Positions 43,674 through 55,682 of a DNA stretch of 64,000 nucleotides are shown piece after piece. The notes under the pieces were generated by a model. The model did not search any database. It was not told the origin of the DNA and worked only from the letters and a program-made list of their open reading frames with translations. The translations under genes and the position numbers were made by a program. The stretch's first letter is position 1. Every line of letters begins with the position of its first letter. Origin of the DNA: Petrolisthes cinctipes (Eukaryota > Arthropoda > Malacostraca > Decapoda > Porcellanidae); the NCBI GenBank assembly GCA_033782935.1, contig JAWQEG010001354.1:131501-195500 (forward strand), written 5' to 3'.

Positions 43674-43940
43674 TCCATTCCCTCCTGTACCAATTCTACT
43701 ACCGTTCCTTCCGTCTTTCCCTATTACTTCACTACTCCATTCCCTCCTGTTCCAATTCCACTACCGTTCCTTCCGTCTTTCCCTATTACTTCACTACTCC
43801 ATTCCCTCCTGTACCAATTCCACTACCGTTCCTTCCGTCTTTCCCTATTACTTCACTACTCCATTCCCTCCTTTTCCAATTCCACTACCGTTCCTTCCGT
43901 CTTTCCCTATTACTTCACTACTCCATTCACTCTTGTTTCC
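43674..43940. repeat. 62-bp tandem repeat, about 4.3 units
   Basis: Unit TCCATTCCCTCCTGTACCAA, then TTCCACTACCGTTCCTTCCG, then TCTTTCCCTATTACTTCACT-AC. The Ser/Phe/Tyr ORF across it simply translates the repeat. Confidence 0.93.
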
Positions 43941-46609
43941 ACTCCATTTCCATTCCTTCTTTCCCTTCCATCTCTCTCAAAGCACACACACTGTCTTCCT
44001 CCTCCCTCCAGACCCCAGGCAGTCAGCCACTCTCGTGACTCGTCTCTCGTCAGTTTGCCACTGGCGTTCAGTGCAACCAGTTGGTTGGACGTGTTGCTCT
44101 CTCTCTCAGCCCACGCCAGGTCAGGCTTGCAAGCTAGCTGGTGCACACACACACACAAACAGTCACTTATTCATTCAACCACCGACACTCACACGGTACC
44201 TCACCCCTTCCATGCAGACACCCACCCATCGGGACCTGTATAGAAGCGAGTAATAAAGGGTAAAATTGTAGTATAAGCGGGTTTTCTGCTCTTATGTAAA
44301 GTGACACGTTTGGAATAAGTCTAGCAGACCAGGAAAAAGAGAAGTACAAACTAAGAACAAATTGATAATCTCAATAGAATTCGGAAATCGTTCAGAAGTG
44401 TGATAAATATAAAGTAATAAATTGTGAACCACCGTGATATATATTGACCAGTGATAAATTGTGAGTTAGAACCAAAGGTGTAAGAGTCTGTGTTCAGTCG
44501 TTGGTTGTGGTAATAATTGGTGTACAAGAATGGTGAAGGGCATCGTTAAAAATGCACTTGGAGTGTGTTGGTGGTGGTGGTGAAGGTGAGAGAGAGATGT
44601 TCCATATAGAAAATACAACATAATGTCATACAAACAATGGAATGGATTACATATACTCTGGAAATATTGCACCACGTTGTTCCTACACACTTCAGTGTTG
44701 TTTGAATGTGGTTAGTGTTACAATACAACTGCTTCTATAAACACCAGTGTAATATGGAAGGAAATATGGAAAAATTACTGCTGATATGAAACTCAGAGTA
44801 AGTATTATTTTTTTGTGCAAAAAGGAATCAAAGAATATAGTTTAACTAAAAAAAAATTAAAGAATTTTTTTTTTGTAAACTTCAGTAGCAAAGAAAAAAA
44901 AAATTGAAAAGCGTCAATGCATAACGAGCGAGAGCGGAAATAATATAAACAAAGTGTCAATGTCATAATAAATACCATAAAACCAATCCAAGACTTCATT
45001 ACAAGTTCTTGCAGCAGTTTAAACAAGTACAACTACTCTATCACAAATAGTACAGTGACCTAACTAACTTCTTACAGTGTTTATCACATCATCACGTGTA
45101 CTAGTCGTTCTTTATTTCGTTGTGTCATCAGGTAACACGTTTTGTCAAGATTCGATCATTTTCTATAAAGTTGTCAAATCAAGTTGGAGTAACTGTTAGT
45201 TTGAGCAGAAAACCAAAGTAAAGTAGTATAGTGTGATATTTGTGTTAGTTCCTCCACCAGTTACCAGATAAGAAGTACGAAGAGGAAGAGAGAATTATTT
45301 AATGATAACTAAGAAGTGATAAATATAGTACTCGGGATTAGACAACACAAATTGTCTCATTGGTTGAAAATTATTAGCACCGTTGACGTGATTGCCTCTG
45401 TTTGTTTCCCTGTCTCCCTTCCTGCCACTCGGTCCTTTTGAGTATACGTAGACTGGATTAAACTAAAGAGAATCTGCTTTATCAGGGATAGAGTATATCA
45501 TCCTCCCTCGTCCCTATATTTACTGTACCTATCTGTCTAATACTTGTCTATCTGTCTGCATCTCGGTCTGGAGTACGAGTGTACATTATAGAGTCGTAAT
45601 ATAGACAAACAAAGCTGAATGTTTCACTGGGATGGCAGTGACTTACATCCTCCAGGACTTCCCTGTTTGACATTCCACCCTCCCGTCTGTCTGTCTGTCT
45701 GTCTGTCTGTCTGCTTTGCTCCTTGCCTGTCTCTCGTCATTGGATATGTGAGTGGCTACGAGTCAGCTGAGAGCTCTGTCCCTCTTGGTTCTAAGTGGGG
45801 CCCCCGTCACGTAACCTGGGTATATATACGAGCCACAGTGTCGTAAAGTATCTGGGTTGAGAGGCACTTGGTAAAGGGGAGCTGCTATCTGGGATTATCA
45901 TTTATCACTCTTCACGGAACACAGGTGACGTGACGCTCTATACTCATGGTTTATACCTTGGAGGAGAATAGTCGTCTTCTTCTGACATATGAAATATAAT
46001 TACATACTCTCGAAAGTTTGCACCACATTATTCCTACACAACTCAGTGGACTCCATGTGTGCTTCCCATCAAAAATTTGATAAGTGTTTAAATTTAACGA
46101 TGAAAAAAGTGTATTTGTTTTCATTATGTAAAACTAAGGGAAATTCATAATGGTGCTCTGAACCTGTCAACTGTCGATTGACAATTAAACCTGTGATTCC
46201 TTTCTCACCATGAAAGTAGTAGACAGTAAACACGACAGAGTTACATGGAATGATGTATTTACTCAAGTTGGTCATAAACACTTAAACATTTAACATTCAC
46301 TTGTCGGGAAAAGAAAACCAATGAACAGAAAAGTAAGTGGATGAAGCAAAAATAAATAAATAAATAAATAAACTACATAAAACAGACCATCACGTGATAA
46401 CAACAAATTATAATAACAACTGTTAAACTCACATCATCTTAAGCAAATAGTACAAGTGACTTAGAAAGATAGAACATGAACTCAGAGAATAATATATATA
46501 ATAACGTGAGGGTAGAAGAAAGATAAATAATTCTAGTGAGAGGTGAGGACACTGTACCATCGTCACCACACAATCGTCACCATCAACACCACCACAACCA
46601 CCATCACTA
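43941..46609. other. gene-poor; short CTGT repeat
   Basis: Contains a (CTGT)n run (about 45685-45713) and a TATA-like GTATATATACGAGCC near 45820-45834 with no recognisable downstream gene. The remainder is AT-rich without motifs. Confidence 0.45.
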
Positions 46610-46610
46610 T

Positions 46611-46681
46611 GACTACCATCATCACCACCACAGCAAGGTTCATCACCACACTCACCATTCTCTGCCACACTCCTGCTTTAG
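46611..46681 (+). CDS. possible first exon of a small secreted protein
   Basis: ATG at 46611 opens a short frame, MTTIITTTARFITTLTILCH, then TPALG, followed at once by a consensus splice donor (G|GTGAGTCC, 46681-46689). The peptide has a weak signal-like hydrophobic centre. The surrounding sequence is an ACC/ATC-rich low-complexity region, so this may be chance. No second exon was identified. Confidence 0.18.
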
Positions 46682-46847
46682 GTGAGTCCTATGAGACGTT
46701 ATTTATATACAAGACTATGGCTGCTATTATTAAACTTACTCTTCGAAGAAAATGTGTTTTGTCGCTAAATTCGTATTACAAAATAATAGGAACTGAACAA
46801 CGAAGAGAACTTTTCCTGGAAGGAGAAGGTTGATAATACCAGACTAT

Positions 46848-47135
46848 GAATGTTGGATATATAGGACGTATGAGTATATAGGTGAATGTTGGATATATAG
46901 GACGTATGAGTATATAGGTGAATGTTGGATATATAGGACGTATGAGTATATAGGTGAATGTTGGATATATAGGACGTATGAGTATATAGGTGAATGTTGG
47001 ATATATAGGACGTATGAGTATATAGGTGAATGTTGGATATATAGGACGTATGAGTATATAGGTGAATGTTGGATATATAGGACGTATGAGTATATAGGTG
47101 AATGTTGGATATATAGGACGTATGAGTATATAGGA
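46848..47135. repeat. 36-bp tandem repeat, eight units
   Basis: The unit is GAATGTTGGATATATAGGAC then GTATGAGTATATAGGT. Eight essentially identical units. As 36 is a multiple of three, both strands stay open: 12-residue repeats ECWIYRTYEYIG on plus and its counterpart on minus. A repeat artefact rather than a gene in my view. Confidence 0.95.
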
Positions 47136-47278
47136 TATATGAGGTATTATGTATTATTAATACAATGAGAACTATAACACCAAACACAGAGGGATTATTT
47201 GGCACTAAGATGAACAAGGGAATAATATATGTTAGGGGAGTATACTATAACGAAAGGTTATATACATACAGTAGTCTC

Positions 47279-47473
47279 CACTAGTAACGAGCACAGCGTA
47301 AGGTGGGTTTGGTGATATGTGGCACCACTGTGTATGTTTACATAGTGTATTATGGTGTATATTATAACAGGAGTGAGTTCAGTCCATTATTTACTATTAC
47401 TACGTGTAAACAAACACAGTGTTGCCACATTTCACTAACCAAACCCACCGGAAGTTGTTCTCGTTATTAGTGG
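47279..47473. mobile_element. foldback hairpin element
   Basis: The left arm 47279-47345 (CCACTAGTAACGAGCACAGC, then GGTGGGTTTGGTGATATGTG) is inverted at 47401-47473 (AACCAAACCCACC, then CTCGTTATTAGTGG), with a loop of about 55 bases. Non-coding MITE; superfamily unclear. Confidence 0.75.
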
Positions 47474-48112
47474 TGTCAACTGTACGTTGTTCATTGACAC
47501 AGCGCCTCACCTTATATTTAAAACTTGGTGATGGAACAACAAATTACCTCCGTCAGTGTACCTGTACCGACAAAACACAGAAACCATTAATCAAATTAAA
47601 ACAATTAAGGTTAGTCTGGCTAGGTGTTAAAAGCTTTTACCCTGATACTCTCTCTCTCTCTCTCTTAACGCCTTGAACTGCACATTTAAACTGAACATAT
47701 TGATTTCGGAATGGTTGCCAGTAATGAAATAGGACCCAACTTGCTACATTCTGAATAGGAATGAAGGCAACATTTAAACACCAGGGCCGGTACTTATAAA
47801 GCATTTAAGATTTTATCCTAAACTTCGTCCTATTTAAGATTAAGACATAACTTTCCTATCCTAAGCACTAAGTCTTACTCCTAACGCGAGACTTAGCTGG
47901 GTGATAATCATAGACTGCTGAAACAGCTAGCTGCTAAATGTAGCAATTTTTTTTTTGTAATATCGTTATAATTTAAATTAATAAAGAAAAATAGTGAAAA
48001 TAAATTTTTAAATAATGGTTCGTATAATATTATACTTTTTTGATATGCAATGCATAGAATAATGCAAAAAAATTGTGTGTAACTAAAATTTATGGACAAG
48101 ACGTACCGAAGC

Positions 48113-48500
48113 CTAATATCGTTTTCGGACCAAAGAGGCCTTATTTATTTCATCTTAATAAGATTTCATAATTGCAATATTTATGTGATGTTATATAACG
48201 TACATTGAATCATATTTTCAATGCAGAGGGATAATACTAGGTCTGTTTAAGAAGAAAATCCGTGATATGTAGGGAAATACTAAGACTTGCAGCTGGCATT
48301 ATGTCGGGAGTGTACCCAACTTCCAAAAGATATTAATCATATTTCGTCGAATATTATTTATAGAGGCCTGGTATTATCCCTCTGCATTGAAAATATGATT
48401 CAATGTACGTTATATAACATCACATAAATATTGCAATCATGATAAAACCTATTAAGATGGAATAAATAAGGCCTCTTTGGTCCGAAAATAATATCAGGCT
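48113..48500. repeat. large inverted repeat, arms of about 132-137 bp
   Basis: The left arm includes CGGACCAAAGAGGCCTTATT and GATGTTATATAACGTACATT; the right arm contains their exact complements. Arms are about 95 percent identical by eye, with a spacer of about 119 bases. Confidence 0.9.
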
Positions 48501-48580
48501 CCACTCCCTCCGAAGTTCAAAGCCATTTGACAACACAAGTTAAAATAGTTTTTATCAATATTCATTGTACTTTACTGAGA

Positions 48581-48931
48581 TCACACACAGCATACTTTAT
48601 AGAATAAAATGTACTCAAAATTATATTTTATATCTCTGGTGTAAGTTAATGCTATACGTCGCGATACTCCCTGTTTATCATAAAAGTTAGGTGTAACAAG
48701 TTCAAAGTCAAATACACTCTGTTGCTCATTTTTCTGCCATGTTACCTTTCCTATGCAATCTAAATCTTCATTTAAGATTATCAAATTGGACTTTTCAATC
48801 CACTCTAATATTCTTCGCATATTTCTATTTATAATTTTATTACCTCTGCACTCGCCTACTCGGTGTACTGCTTTGTTTATGCCTTGGTGGGGAGTGGCAG
48901 AGACTAATTTCATGATTTCTATGGTATCCAC
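48581..48931 (-). pseudogene. LINE endonuclease-like fragment
   Basis: A 116-residue ORF containing NRNMRRILEWIEKSNLIILN, then GKVTWQKNEQQSVFDFELVT. Spacing and residues resemble the C-terminal half of APE-type LINE endonucleases (NG-IILN, then TW, then S-x-D-Y/F-x-L). The final SDH motif and the catalytic N-terminal half are absent. It sits within the TIR element, so it looks like captured or inserted retroelement sequence. No other domain is seen. Confidence 0.4.
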
Positions 48932-49139
48932 ACACTTTCGGATGCTTATGACAAAATCTTAAGCCCCTAAGACACCCCCGGATCCAGTTTTAGCTAAGAC
49001 GAGAGTTGTGACGAGACATAAGGACTTATGACTAATTCTTAGGGAATTAGGACTATTATCCGCCATCTTGAGGGCTTAGGAGAGAATCATAGCGCTAAGA
49101 CGAAGACTTAGTGCTTTATAAGTACCACCCCAGGGACTG

Positions 49140-49741
49140 AATCATTAAGACACACAGTATGACCCATGACACTTGTGAGTTAATGGAATCTGAAACAAAG
49201 GAGACATGTCAACAATACGTAAAGTAATAGATGAACAAAATGATTAAGGATGAAAGAAGACTTGCCAAGGCCTGGAAGACCCTGTAGGTACGATATGACG
49301 AGGGAGAAGGTGATACAGATTTAGGACAACAAGCAACAAGGAAATAGAGAGTTAGGAGGGACAGTTGAAGAAATTATGTAAGAGAGGAAATAAGAAATAA
49401 ACAGAAGGAAAGATTGTATGGAAACAGCACAGGTAGAACGAAGGAAGGATAAATGAAAGAAAGGGAAGAAAAGTGGGAAAAGGGGAGAACAAAAGAAGAA
49501 GGAAGTAGTATTAAAAGGAAGGAGGGAAACTAAGAAGACGAGAATAAGAAGAAGGAAGATAGATTATAAGTAGGAAAGACGAAATATTACAAGAGAAAAT
49601 AAAAGACATAACCTCCACATGCAAGTATAAAATTAAACTAAAAAAACAAAGTTGATTGAAGAAGTTGACGGTCCTTAAAGCCGGAGTGAATTTAATACTC
49701 ACACTCAACCCACGATTTACCACTCTATTATTGCCACCACT
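49140..49741. other. purine-rich, no gene recognised
   Basis: Strong A/G bias on plus (about 49300-49560) and short ORFs without motifs. Confidence 0.5.
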
Positions 49742-49930
49742 TTAAGGGCATAGTATACTCTTTGTACATTACAGCGCCTTGATTACTCCAAAGTATGCCA
49801 AGAAACAGGACCAGGTGAACAAAAATAATGATTGACTGTTGCTTGTAATAGTTTGGAGGAATCAATTTAAGGGGAGAGTATATATATATACTCTTTGTTC
49901 AATAGAGCGCCTTGATTCCCACAAAGTAAT
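49742..49930 (-). mobile_element. TTAA palindromic MITE, copies 6 and 7 (adjacent)
   Basis: In inverted orientation: TTAAGGGCATAGTATACTCT, then CTTGATTACTCCAAAGTATG and GTTTGGAGGAATCAATTTAA end copy 6 at 49870. The same TTAA begins a second, truncated copy (GGGGAGAGTATATATATATA, then GCGCCTTGATTCC), so one element appears to have inserted at the TTAA of another. Confidence 0.8.
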
Positions 49931-50940
49931 ATTCTTTCTCACACCTTTACATTACTTATCAATTCCTACCTCTTACATTCCTACTTTTAACACATGTTCT
50001 GACCCACCCAATGGGCTATTAAGCTCTGGTTATACAAATGGTGGTCAGGCTGGAAGTGGAGGAACAAGAGGGGAAGTAGTGAAAAATTATAAGAGAGAGA
50101 GAGAACGAAAAAAAATGAAAAAATTTCAATGAAAATGTAAGAGGATGATGCTAACTGAAAGGGGCAAGTATACAGAGAGCAGGTGGAATGGAAGGAAGCA
50201 TACAAGGAGAGAGAGAGGGAGAAATATATTTGCTGCACTGTCTACCTTGGTGCACTCTTCCACCAACACCAGAGTGACGCCCCTGTGAGCGGACCACAGC
50301 TGACCTCTGATGAGTTGTCGTTCGGGAGTTTTAGTGTTGTGAAACTTGAGACAGAGGTGATTCTTACTTTACAGCTCGTGATATTGTTGGGTTCACATTG
50401 TCTAAGTAAACCTTTTACCAGTATGAACATAATTCAAGTAATGACCACAGGATTGCAAGAGAGAGAGAGAGAGAGAGTCCTTATTATACCAAGTCCCCTG
50501 TGCAAATATTCAAAATTATTTCTTCTCATGGCATAACACGTCTGAGAGATAGAGGGGGGAATGGGGAGGGAGGAAGACAAGCAGAGAGATAGATACAGAC
50601 GAAGAAAATGCATAAAGAAAGGAGAAAATTATTGAAGAAAGACAAAACAACAAGGTAGAAAGAGCACACGAAGGAGGAAAGTAAATAAAAGTGTTGAAGA
50701 TATAGAGACACATAATAAAGGACATAAGGAGAATGTAAACCTGATGAATAATGTATGGAGGAGAAGAGGAATGATAAGAGGAAGATGGATGGTGTAGAGG
50801 TGATGCTGTAAACAGAGAATGGTGATACAATTCCTGCTAACCTGAAGTAGGATATATATAGTGTTTGTAGTATTTTATATTGTCTGGCGTTATTTCAAAC
50901 ATGTTATCAAACACTCCAAACCTTGTGTAGATAAAAGGGG
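49931..50940. other. gene-poor, GA-rich
   Basis: Several AGAGAG runs (50085-50105, 50198-50222, 50455-50478) and purine bias. Nothing coding recognised. Confidence 0.5.
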
Positions 50941-50941
50941 A

Positions 50942-51092
50942 GATTCTTTTGTTGGTGAATTGGAAAGTTTGTGATTGCTTCAAACTATGCCACGAAACAG
51001 TCCCCTATGAGTACCATTGAGGGCGTCTGTTTTCTGGCATAGTTAGGAGGAATCAGTAGCCTTCCTATTTGCCAACAAGAATTAGGGCAACA
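50942..51092. mobile_element. divergent palindromic MITE relative
   Basis: Hairpin with left arm TTGCTTCAAACTATGCCACG and right arm TTTTCTGGCATAGTTAGGAG; outer arms TTTTGTTGGTGAATT and GCCAACAAGAATT pair. The core is related to the TTAA family, but the ends lack TTAA. Confidence 0.65.
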
Positions 51093-51295
51093 ACTTCCTT
51101 CAACCAATGTATTAGGTAATCAGTCAGTCAGATAAGGTGGTGATGAAGGTGATAACAAATATGAAAATGTCAGAATATTGAACAGAGATAAATCACAGAA
51201 GGAAATAAAGAAAGTAGAAAGGCATAAAGAAAGGAAAGTAGGAAGGAAGAAATGGCGGATGGATTGAAGGGGAAGGAAGAAATAAATTGTCAGGA

Positions 51296-51425
51296 TTAAA
51301 AGACACAACTTTTGCAAGTATGTCAGGAAACAGAACCAGATGAACAAATATAATGGTGGCCTGTTACTTGGAATAATTTGGAGGAATCATTTGCTCCAGA
51401 TTTACCAACACTGTAATTCCCCCTT
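51296..51425 (-). mobile_element. TTAA palindromic MITE, copy with internal deletion
   Basis: Inverted orientation. Contains AAGTATGTCAGGAAACAG and GGAATAATTTGGAGGAATCA, then CCAGATTTACCAACACTGTA. The outer left arm is deleted and the right boundary is degenerate. Confidence 0.75.
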
Positions 51426-53440
51426 GAACATTATGAAACATGGGATGGTAGGGGCAGGGGCTGCGTAATAACAGTAATACCAAGTAATTTATGCTGCTGC
51501 CCACATTATCAAATCTATCCTTCCTTCCCTTCTCCTCTCCTTCCGTCCAAATGTTCTCTGCCTTCTCCTTCATGTTTCATTCCATCTTTTTCCTACACTT
51601 AATTTTTCCTTCCATTCTTTTTACCACCCTTCATTATTCCTTTCCTTCCTTTCTTACATTCATTCTGTCAGTAAATGTTCTCTGCTTTCTTCCTTCTTAT
51701 AACTAAATATTTTTACCTTCCTTTATTCTTACATTCTTTTCTGTCACTAAAATTTCTCCTCTTTTTCGTATACTTTTTCGCCTTATCTTTGATCACTGTT
51801 AGCCTTTACCTCCTTACTACCTACCTTCCTTCCTTCCTTTCTCTATATGATTCATTGTCACTTCTCTTTACTTCCAAACAAGTTCGCCATTTCCTAATTC
51901 CCCACTCTTCCTGCCATCACTTCTCTTAAGTTATCTTCTCTTCCAAATCCTTCCACCTTGTTCCATTCCTAATTTACACCATTTCCCATTAATTTACTTC
52001 ACACTGTACTACAGTGTCTATATTTTATTAATCATATCTTTCTGTCTACTGCCTAGAGGCCATAGAATCACTCAGTGGGGGCCATCATCACAGCAAGGCC
52101 TACAAGGGTTTCTGTCCCTCTCCTTCTTCTCACATTACAACTCTAAGTTAAGGCCCATATTTCCACCCCATTCTTTAAGTCTCAGGCCAATCACTCATTC
52201 TTTTCACTTCCCCACCACACCTCTTTATCACACCTCGTTCCTCCACTCCCATCACTTCTGAAATCTCCCCCTCCCTCTCTTCCTGCAGTACAATCTCATA
52301 CACTTTTCCTCTCTTCACCAGCCTCTACATATTACATTTTCAACTTGTCTTCCCTCTGTCCACACTGACTCTCATTTGTCTTTATTCTCTCGGTTCCTCA
52401 TACTCCCTCGTCGCTGTGTAATCGAGTTAAGTAAAAAAATATATATATATATATATTTTCATCTTTGTGCAATTTTTGGTAAAACTTTTGTTGAGAGGTT
52501 GGAATTATACTGTATATACAACAGTATTTATACATATTGACTAGCCACTCAGACCATTTCGTCTAGTACCCTAGAAGGAACTTGGATATCGGATATTTTT
52601 ATTTACTTGGCCCAGAAAGTGTTGCCATCACCCCTGTGACTGGTGCTATGTAAGGTTGACACTCCTGACATACGGCAGGAGTCCCTTACTCCTCCCTCTC
52701 CTCCCGTTAGTTTTTTCGTTTATTGTTTTAATTGAGTGCAATATTTTGTATTATTCAGTAATTAACACAATATTCACATAAATGGTTAAATTATAACGTT
52801 GTTTTATACAAGTAGAAAGTCATTGAGTATTCAATTGATTAAGTATAATAAGTATAATAGATCAGGTAATGATGCATATCAATGCACATCATTACCATCA
52901 TGATAAACAGTATTTTATCTGAGGAAGTGTGGCCGTCAATGTTATGATTATTATATGTCATGATATATTGATCAATATATTGAATGTTTTACATATTTAA
53001 TTAACATTTGATTTGCCATAGCAGAGAAGAGTTGTGGACAAAAAACAACAGAGAGTAACAGTAACAAACATCCTCTCAAGCTGACAGCCCGAGGCTGACT
53101 GAGGCTCAGTTGAGTGACTTGAGTCAGCTCAGCGTGACATTATTTATATAGTGGTGAGTCACGAGGGTCAATCAGACGTATTGGATTAATGAAGAGTGTC
53201 AACCCTAACGGTTAACAATATACAAAGTAACGGAGGGATGGTTCCAAAACTCTTCTTTGTCAAGTGTTCATGTATAATTCTGGCCTCCATGTGAACCTCC
53301 TTGACAAAATGACCTAACCAGCCTGTTAAATAGACTCTCTTCACAGACCTATTCATTTAGTAGACCAGAAGAAGCTGCTACTCAAGTTTTCTTTGTTCAT
53401 ACATTATAGTACAGTACTCAACTCTGCTGCTACACTTACA
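51426..53440. other. gene-poor; pyrimidine-rich then AT-rich
   Basis: 51,490-52,400 is C/T-rich with TTCCTTCC motifs; a short (TA)n lies at 52439-52458. The Phe/Ser/Leu ORFs are compositional. No domain recognised. Confidence 0.5.
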
Positions 53441-53795
53441 TGTACTGACAGACTGTGTTGTACTCTGATGTGACTGTCATCACTGTACACTCCTGTTACA
53501 CTTGTACTGACAGACTGTGTTGTACTCTGATGTGACTGTCATCACTGTACACTCCTGTTACACTTGTACTGACAGACTGTGTTGTACTCTGATGTGACTG
53601 TCATCACTGTACACTCCTGTTACACTTGTACTGACAGACTGTGTTGTACTCTGATGTGACTGTCATTACTCTACACTCCTGTTACACTTGTACTGACAGA
53701 CTGTGTTGTACTCTGATGTGACTGTCATCACTCTACACTCCTGGTACACTTGTACTGACAGACTGTGTTGTAATCTGACGTGACAATCATCACTG
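53441..53795. repeat. 62-bp tandem repeat, about 5.7 units
   Basis: Unit TGTACTGACAGACTGTGTTG, then TACTCTGATGTGACTGTCAT, then CACTGTACACTCCTGTTACA-CT. The last unit is diverged. Confidence 0.93.
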
Positions 53796-54127
53796 TAATC
53801 TGCCAACATTGACCTCTGATCCTGTCCTCAAACTGACCTCAAATGACCTCGGAGGTCGGATCTAACTTCACCTGATCCTCCGTTAAAGTTCAATAAAAAT
53901 ATTTGTATTTCATAATGAAGTCTTTATATCGCACCGTTTGACCGGGAATGACCTCCTGTGACCTTACATTCCACTGACCACACATGACCTCAAAAGGTTG
54001 GTTTGCTTGGTATTGTAACCTATTCTGAGCCATAGTGATTCCAAATATGTAGGTCAAGTCCAGGTAAAATGAAGAGTGAAAGTCGTTCGTGAACAAACCA
54101 ACCAACAAATAGTAAATGCCCATTATA

Positions 54128-54321
54128 TGTACAGCTATGGCGGCTAGTGCTGGACCAGAGTCCAAGGAGTGTTGGAGAGCAACTGAACAGAGTTCGAACA
54201 AGTGAATTTTCCAAACCATTCTCAACGATGAGAGAGGTTTAGAAGACTCCCTTTTTCGAACTCTGTTCAGTTGCTCTCCAACACTTCTTGGACCCTGGTC
54301 CAGCACTATCAGCCATGGCTG
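54128..54321. mobile_element. foldback MITE with TA ends
   Basis: Left end TACAGCTATGGCGGCTAGTG, right end CACTATCAGCCATGGCTGTA. The inner arms GCTGGACC-AGTCCAAG and GAGAGCAACTGAACAGAGTT are repeated inverted. Arms are about 65-70 bases and the loop about 50. TA-CAG ends suggest the Tc1/mariner superfamily. The 138-codon minus ORF across its left arm is not a gene. Confidence 0.8.
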
Positions 54322-54336
54322 TACTCATATATATAT

Positions 54337-55496
54337 TGTTACGTGTGTCTGAATTATTATCATTGATTTATAAGTATTGCTATCTATTTTTGACAGTGAC
54401 TGTGGATGTGGTAGTGAGTGTGGTAGCTGAGGCCCACACCCGGATGCATTGTGTGCGATTTTAATTCACTTATTATTCCATTTTCTCTAAGTGTTGGTGT
54501 CGTAAGGTCGGGTATGTCATAACCAGCTATGTTCTCTAGATTCGTACGCTTTCTCTCGCCTTCTCTCGCAAGTGGCGTGATGAGTGTCCGTTTTCACTGC
54601 CTGGGTCTTCCCATAGTTTCTTGGGAGGGAACGTATGAGTATAGTTTTGTCTAAGTCTGTGTTAACGAACATGTTCGGAGACGCTCCTCTAACTCTGTTG
54701 TAACCGGCACGCTCTTCTTTGTCGAGCCAAGAGTATATAAGGGCGAGGCTTAGGCCTTGTTACTTCAGATACCTTTGGAGACTGGGACAGCTAGCTTGTG
54801 TTTTGTAAGTGATTGAGTGTGGTGAGATTCGGGAGGAGACACGCTGACGTATTTTTGTTAAGTATAATTGTTTTATTTCTACTTTCTTCTCACAAGTAAC
54901 TTAGGGGTCACTCTCATATTATTATTACTATATATATATATATATTTGGGTATTGATATTTTATTATTATATTATTACATGTGTGTGATGTATTAATGTT
55001 TATTTACCATATATGCCAGTGAAGTTAGACTAATTCTATGCTTACGTGTGTGTCTAGAGCCATGTGTATTGAAGTGATGGCACAGTGGTAGTGAGTTGTT
55101 GTGTGATTATTGCAAGTGTATTATATATATTTTTGGGAACTCAGTCTCACGTTCTGTCATAGTTGGGAATCCTGATTTCATTTAATAATTCTTTCTGTGT
55201 TACTTGTATGTCTTTGTGTTAGTTCATATTGTCATTATATATTATAGAAAATCTGAGTAGTTTCTCTATCATCATTTATTCATTACAACCGAACTTGGGT
55301 ATATGTATGGACGGTCCCTTTAGGGTTGAGTTGGCATTTTTTCACCTAGGCTGGGTTTGTACTTTTACTTCTAATTCATAACTTATAGTCAGATACCTGC
55401 CACCCAGTGCTACTTTATTCTGTTGATAGCTAACTTTGGAGTAAGTCTAGTCTAGTGACTAGTACTGTACTGTATCTCTACCCTCCGTCCATAACA
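54337..55496 (+). mobile_element. probable solo LTR
   Basis: Starts TGTTACGTGTG and ends CCATAACA, with TG...CA termini in the usual inverted TGTTA/TAACA form, and ATAT on both sides as a possible 4-bp target duplication. An internal TATA box (GAGTATATAAGGGCGAG, about 54729-54745) is followed by sequence like a transcription start. Length 1,160 bases. No second LTR or pol gene was seen. The flanks are AT-rich, so the target duplication is weak evidence; Gypsy-type is the best guess. Confidence 0.5.
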
Positions 55497-55682
55497 ATAT
55501 ATAATATATTATATGGTATCTGACTGACCCTCTATACAAACCTAATAAGTTAGTACCCTAGAGGGAGCTCCAACCCGGGTTTGCCTTGTTCATGTATTAT
55601 TTATATTGTGGGATGAATCTGGACCTCTGTGTCAAATTTGGTAATGATATGTTGAGAAATAACCACGTTGATTCAAGACAAA

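Larger units (their letters stand above)
47784..49131. mobile_element. TIR element of about 1.35 kb with internal palindrome
   Basis: Left end GGGCCGGTACTTATAAAGCA, right end TGCTTTATAAGTACCACCCC, i.e. matching inverted termini; GGGCCGGT-type ends recall PIF/Harbinger elements. Inside are an inverted repeat (48113-48244 against 48364-48500) and, on minus, an endonuclease-like ORF (48931-48581). No transposase is present, so it is non-autonomous. A clear target duplication was not found. Confidence 0.65.

Noticed and set aside
45820..45850. TATA-like sequence as a host promoter
   Set aside because: No downstream ORF, initiator or splice structure could be supported.
53890..54306. 138-residue minus ORF
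   Set aside because: It crosses one arm of a foldback hairpin; no domain and no splice or promoter support.
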